Shown here: one piece after another, positions 5,101 through 8,368 of the stretch | Position numbering within the stretch: position 1 is the first letter of the stretch | How the letters are laid out: each line of letters starts with the position of its first letter | Assembly: GCA_021850085.1 (NCBI GenBank) | Contig: JAJZRZ010000067.1 | Coordinates: 1 to 8,368 of the forward strand | Length of the DNA: 8,368 nucleotides | DNA from: Actinomycetes bacterium | GTDB taxonomy: Bacteria; Actinomycetota; Coriobacteriia; Anaerosomatales; Anaerosomataceae | Direction of reading: 5' to 3' | Position numbers and translations under genes: made by a program | The notes under the pieces: generated by a model | Database searches by the model: none | What the model was told of the DNA's origin: nothing | What the model saw: only the letters and a program-made list of their open reading frames with translations

Positions 5101-5952
5101 TCACTGACCGAGACCCCGGGAGATGGGGCGTTCGACCGAGCGGACGTCGATGAAGACGACCTGCTCTCCCCGCTCGTCGACTATGTCCTCCACCAGCAGC
5201 GATTTCTCGTCGAGGCGGACCGCCTCCCCGATCATGATCTCCACGTTCCCGCTCGTCACCAGTGCGGTCTCGTTGATACTGGGGGCCGTCACGACACGCA
5301 CGGTGCCCGCAAGCTCCGCGCTCAACCCGCGAAGCACTGCCAGCGCGTTCCTGAGGGCTTTGGATGCGCTCCTTAAGCCAGGCTCGGCTGCGAAGTCAGG
5401 CAGGTCGCGGATCACCGGAAGGACCGTGACGGTCGCGGGGACGGACTCTGTCAACACGCGTGCATCACCGTCCACGTACCAAAACGACATCCCGGTATCC
5501 ACCATCGCCACCGGAACGCGTTCGATGACGGCGATCCTCAGAGTGGAAGGAGGCTGTCGGTGCAGGGTCACCGCTGCGATCCACGGGCTCTCCATCAGTC
5601 GCTCCTCGACTCTTGGCGCATCGAAGCGCAGCAGCGTGGCGCCTTCAGGAAGCGCCGCCAGCGCGGTGACGTCGGCAGCCGAAAGCCGGTCGTTGCCGGT
5701 GACCTCGATGTTCTCGATCGCCAGAAGCTGGGAACCTGCCACCCCGGTCAACACCGCCCACGCAGCGAGGACACCCGCGCCGACGACCCCCAGCCGTACG
5801 ATGAACAGCCGCTGCCGAGCAGCCCGCTTTCGCAAACGTTCTACCTGTTGCGGGCTCACACGTCTCCGAGCAGCGCCTTTACCCCTGGCCGGTGTCGTCC
5901 GGCGGCGAGACTCATCACTTCCCGCCGTCCGAAGTGGAGCACCTCGGTGCAC
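5101..5952 (-). CDS. ftsQ: Divisome protein FtsQ/DivIB
   Basis: FtsQ is a bitopic membrane protein that links FtsB/FtsL to the rest of the divisome. With the start used here the product has 283 residues. A strongly basic cytoplasmic tail (1-48) is followed by one transmembrane helix (about 50-71, LFIVRLGVVGAGVLAAWAVL). The POTRA domain (about 76-146) runs from LLAIENIEVTGNDRL to HRQPPSTLRIAVIERVPVA, and the extracytoplasmic beta domain reaches SVERPISRGLGQ. I choose GTG 5952 because AAGGGGAGG at 5958-5966 lies exactly 5 nt upstream, leaving a 79-nt gap after murB. The reading frame stays open to ATG 6087 (weak AGGGA upstream), which would add 45 basic residues and overlap murB by 56 nt. It sits between murB and ftsZ in the standard dcw position, with no ddl or ftsA next to it. 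Confidence 0.92.
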   Translation of the reverse strand: MHRGAPLRTAGSDESRRRTTPARGKGAARRRVSPQQVERLRKRAARQRLFIVRLGVVGAGVLAAWAVLTGVAGSQLLAIENIEVTGNDRLSAADVTALAALPEGATLLRFDAPRVEERLMESPWIAAVTLHRQPPSTLRIAVIERVPVAMVDTGMSFWYVDGDARVLTESVPATVTVLPVIRDLPDFAAEPGLRSASKALRNALAVLRGLSAELAGTVRVVTAPSINETALVTSGNVEIMIGEAVRLDEKSLLVEDIVDERGEQVVFIDVRSVERPISRGLGQ

Positions 5953-5957
5953 CTTTA

Positions 5958-5966
5958 CCTCCCCTT
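5958..5966 (-). promoter_or_regulatory. ftsQ: Strong ribosome binding site that favours the short FtsQ start
   Basis: AAGGGGAGG on the minus strand is followed by TAAAG and then GTG 5952. The spacing of 5 nt is ideal. No comparable signal precedes the upstream ATG at 6087. Confidence 0.65.
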
Positions 5967-6031
5967 GAGGGTTAGCCTTCGGTTCGGCCGAGGTGTGCCT
6001 GCTCGTCGTTCCCGTGCCGACGTGGACTTTC

Positions 6032-6949
6032 CTACGCCGGGTCGAACGTGCCGAGGAACCTGAGTTCTGGTTGGAGTTCGATGCCATTGCTGTCCCTGAC
6101 CGCCATCCGTATCTTGTGGATGAGGCCCATGACATCCGCTGCCCGGGCGCTTCCGTCGTTTATGATGAAGTTCGCGTGCACCTCTGATACCCGCGCACCA
6201 CCAAGGCGCGTCCCCTTGAGCCCAGCGGCCTCTATCAGCCGGCCGGCTGACTCTCCTTCGGGATTGCGGAACACGCTCCCGGCGCACAGCGAGCCCAATG
6301 GCTGCGTCCGCTTGCGCCGCTCAAGGCTCGCCTCCATCTCAGCGCGGATCCTCCCCCTGTCGGACTCGCCCAGGCGCAGAAGCGTCTCGACGATGACCCC
6401 TTCGCCTGCAAGCCCGCTCACCCGGTAACCCCACGTCACATCCGTGGCGCGGATGCGCTGCAGGCCTGCTCCGGGAACATACAGCGTCACCGAATCCACT
6501 ATGGAGTCCATCCAGACTCCTCGCGTGCCAGCGTTCATGGCAAGCGCGCCTCCGACCGTTCCGGGGATGCCTACCGCGAACTCAAGCCCGGCAAGCCCGC
6601 GTGAGAACGCATCCCGCACGACGTACGCAAGGCTGCAGGCCGCCCCGGCCTTGATCTCCGTGTCGTGCAGCGAGTGAGACCTGAACTCGCGACCCAGGAG
6701 CACCACCGCTCCGCGATACCCCGCGTCCGAGACGAGCAGGTTTGAACCTTTGCCCACGACCGTCCACGCGACGTCCATTTCCTCGCAGGCTCGCACGACG
6801 TTGGCCAGATCCGCGATCGTGTCGCACGTGACGTGCAGGTCCGCCGGCCCACCGATCCTGAAGCTCGTGTGGCGGGCCATCGGCTCATTCTCGCGGACTT
6901 CGCCTGCGACGGTTCGTTTCAGCCGTTCGGCAAGGATCGAGTGTGTCAT
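6032..6949 (-). CDS. murB: UDP-N-acetylenolpyruvoylglucosamine reductase MurB
   Basis: MurB is the FAD enzyme that uses NADPH to reduce UDP-GlcNAc-enolpyruvate to UDP-MurNAc, the second committed step of peptidoglycan synthesis in the cytoplasm. The 305 residues are complete. The FAD-binding domain shows MARHTSFRIGGPADL (about 24-38), GKGSNLLVSDAGYRG (66-80) and GIPGTVGGALAMNAG (127-141). WGYRVSG supplies the substrate-site Arg176. QPLGSLCAGSVFRNP contains Ser225, the expected proton donor, and ELQPELRFLG contains Glu295. HANFIIND is also typical. Length and motifs fit the shorter type II MurB. ATG 6949 overlaps the murC stop as ATGA, and no strong Shine-Dalgarno is visible, so translation is probably coupled to murC. 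Confidence 0.97.
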   Translation of the reverse strand: MTHSILAERLKRTVAGEVRENEPMARHTSFRIGGPADLHVTCDTIADLANVVRACEEMDVAWTVVGKGSNLLVSDAGYRGAVVLLGREFRSHSLHDTEIKAGAACSLAYVVRDAFSRGLAGLEFAVGIPGTVGGALAMNAGTRGVWMDSIVDSVTLYVPGAGLQRIRATDVTWGYRVSGLAGEGVIVETLLRLGESDRGRIRAEMEASLERRKRTQPLGSLCAGSVFRNPEGESAGRLIEAAGLKGTRLGGARVSEVHANFIINDGSARAADVMGLIHKIRMAVRDSNGIELQPELRFLGTFDPA

Positions 6950-8334
6950 CGCTGCCCGCTTCGCTCCGCCATGGCACCCATCAGCTCTGGCCCGACCGTG
7001 GTGACGTCGCCCGCGCCCATGGTCATCACCAGATCACCAGGACGGACCCTCTCAGCGATGTACCCGCCGATGTCACCGCGGTGCGGGAAGTAAGCAGCCT
7101 CGGCTCGAGGCTGGTGCCTCAGAAGCGCGTCGAGAACGGTCTTGCCGGAAACACCCGGCACTGGGGTCTCTCCGGCACCGTACACGTCCATCACAACGAC
7201 GCGGTCCGCCGAATCGAAGGCCGCACCGAACTCATCGCCGAGCGCCTGGGTGCGCGAGTACCTGTGAGGCTGGAACACGACGAAGATCCTCTCGAAGCCG
7301 GCTGCGCGAGCCCCGGCGATCGTTGCTCGAACCTCGGTGGGATGGTGCGCGTAGTCGTCGACCACGAGCACTCCATCGACCTCGCCCAAGCGGTCGAAGC
7401 GACGCCGCACCCCCTCGAAACCCGCCAACCCACCCGCCGCGCGTTCGGGCTCGTACCCAAGGGCCCACACCGCGCACAACACAGCAGTCGCGTTGACCAC
7501 GTTGTGCTCACCCGGGACTTGGATGGTGAACGCCGCGCTCGAACCGTCGGGGAAGTCCACCAGGAACCGGTGGCCCAGGCCAGCGGGCACCAGCGAATGA
7601 CATCGCACGTCTGCGGCATCAGATCGACCGTAAGTGACCACCCGGCACGGCGAGCGGTCACGTACAAGCCCGACGAGCCGCTCGTCATCGGCGCACGCGA
7701 CGATGACGCCGCTGGGATCGGTCCGCTCGATGAACTCACCGAATGTCCGCACGATCTCCTCGAAAGTGCCGTAGTGGTCGAGGTGGTCGGCCTCCATGTT
7801 CGTGAGGATCGACAGGTGCGGTCTCAGGTACAGGAAGGACCCGTCGCTCTCGTCCGCTTCGACCACGTAGTAGCCTCCGTCGCCGCACCGCGCGTTCGAG
7901 CCGACGTCGTTCAACTCTCCCCCGATCAGGAAGGTGGGGTCCAGGCCCATCCCGTCCAAAGCTCGGGCGAGCATCGAGCTCGTCGTGGTCTTGCCATGAG
8001 TTCCCGCCACGGCGAGGGTGGCATCGTCGCCTGAGAGGTGAGCGAGCATCTTGGCGCGCGGCCATATGGGAATACCCCTGTTCCGGGCGGCGACGAGTTC
8101 GGGGTTCCACTCCGGTATGGCCGAAGAGACCACCACGACCTCCGGGTTGCCGAGGTTCTCCTCGGCATGTCCAATGGACACGTGCACCCCGGCATCCTGG
8201 AGAGCTGTCGCGTACCGAGATGCGCGCAGATCGGAGCCGGTCACGACATATCCGCGATCGTGCAGCACACGGGCAAGACCGCTCACGCCTGCCCCGCCGA
8301 TTCCTATGAAGTGTGCGTACACGGTACGGGTCAC
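6946..8334 (-). CDS. murC: UDP-N-acetylmuramate--L-alanine ligase MurC
   Basis: MurC is the ATP-dependent ligase that adds L-alanine to UDP-MurNAc, starting the stem peptide. The 462 residues are full length. The N-terminal UDP-binding Rossmann domain carries FIGIGGAGVSGLA (about 9-21). The central ATPase domain has the P-loop VAGTHGKTTTSSM (109-121), EADESDGSF (159-167), NMEADHLDHY (179-188) and PGEHNVVNA (274-282). The C-terminal domain has GVRRRFDRLG, DDYAHHPTE (326-334), FQPHRYSRT (354-362), DVYGAGE and MGAGDV (439-444). All key catalytic residues appear present. The start is GTG 8334, with AGGAG at 8340-8344 and 5-nt spacing. It overlaps the upstream gene's stop (GTGA) and overlaps murB downstream (ATGA), so the three form one operon. 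Confidence 0.98.
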   Translation of the reverse strand: MTRTVYAHFIGIGGAGVSGLARVLHDRGYVVTGSDLRASRYATALQDAGVHVSIGHAEENLGNPEVVVVSSAIPEWNPELVAARNRGIPIWPRAKMLAHLSGDDATLAVAGTHGKTTTSSMLARALDGMGLDPTFLIGGELNDVGSNARCGDGGYYVVEADESDGSFLYLRPHLSILTNMEADHLDHYGTFEEIVRTFGEFIERTDPSGVIVACADDERLVGLVRDRSPCRVVTYGRSDAADVRCHSLVPAGLGHRFLVDFPDGSSAAFTIQVPGEHNVVNATAVLCAVWALGYEPERAAGGLAGFEGVRRRFDRLGEVDGVLVVDDYAHHPTEVRATIAGARAAGFERIFVVFQPHRYSRTQALGDEFGAAFDSADRVVVMDVYGAGETPVPGVSGKTVLDALLRHQPRAEAAYFPHRGDIGGYIAERVRPGDLVMTMGAGDVTTVGPELMGAMAERSGQR

Positions 8335-8368
8335 CGTGGCTCCTCTCGTGCATCGGCCAAAGACAGAA
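8331..8368 (-). CDS. C-terminal end of the upstream gene, probably murG (cut by window edge)
   Basis: The minus strand just before murC reads as the open frame ...LSLADAREEPR followed by TGA at 8333-8331. That stop overlaps the murC GTG as GTGA, the same coupling pattern seen at phoU/yggS. Only eleven codons are visible, so the family cannot be read from sequence. murG is the usual gene before murC in dcw clusters, which is the sole basis for the suggestion. Chance open frames of this length are common, so confidence is moderate. Confidence 0.45.
   Translation of the reverse strand, partial: LSLADAREEPR

Noticed and set aside
5123..5968. Plus-strand open frame (281 codons) opposite ftsQ
   Set aside because: It is low complexity, rich in Ser, Thr and Arg, antisense to ftsQ, and has no motif.
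6943..8034. Long plus-strand open frame (363 codons) opposite murC
   Set aside because: It lies fully antisense to a murC with every family motif intact. Its translation is rich in His, Arg and Val with no recognisable domain, as expected for a GC-rich shadow frame.
1..8368. Mobile element, CRISPR array, tRNA or rRNA
   Set aside because: I found no transposase or integrase motif, no regularly spaced repeats with unique spacers, and no cloverleaf or rRNA-like sequence. Nearly all the DNA is accounted for by housekeeping genes.

Overview
The window is a chromosomal segment of a division and cell-wall (dcw) cluster from a GC-rich bacterium, most likely an actinobacterium. Three things point that way. 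The FtsZ GTP-binding loop reads GEGGGTGTGGAP, as in mycobacterial FtsZ. ftsQ is followed directly by ftsZ with no ftsA between them. A SepF gene follows downstream. The short FtsZ linker and the gene order would suit a deep-branching lineage such as Coriobacteriia, but that placement is inference and was not tested.

All but one of the genes are on the minus strand, so the window reads from right to left. From 8368 down to 5101 there is the tail of an upstream gene (probably murG), then murC, murB and ftsQ. The first three are coupled by 4-nt stop/start overlaps. ftsZ (4922-3837) follows after a 178-bp spacer that carries a promoter-like sequence and a strong Shine-Dalgarno. It ends at a 15-bp perfect hairpin.

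Between ftsZ and the next minus-strand gene sits the only plus-strand gene (3235-3687). It encodes a small exported or membrane protein with a signal peptide, two membrane segments resembling the PLDc_N domain, and a proline-rich tail. It has its own hairpin terminator, an unusually strong ribosome binding site, and a 16-bp palindrome upstream.

Leftward come pgeF (YfiH/YlmD family) and then a unit of four minus-strand genes: phoU, yggS (ylmE), sepF (ylmF) and the start of proC. The order ftsZ, ylmD, ylmE, sepF is the familiar Gram-positive arrangement. The unusual part is phoU placed between ylmD and ylmE. It heads its own transcription unit with a perfect TATAAT -10 element and an 11-bp-period direct repeat resembling a Pho box. 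If that box is functional, phosphate status would feed into expression of the division protein SepF and of proline synthesis. This is the most interesting hypothesis in the window.

Functionally, MurC and MurB make the peptidoglycan precursor, FtsQ and FtsZ build the divisome, and SepF is expected to anchor FtsZ to the membrane through the FtsZ C-terminal peptide, which is intact here. PgeF and YggS are housekeeping enzymes. I saw no mobile elements, CRISPR arrays, tRNAs or rRNAs, and no gene-free stretch above about 180 bp.
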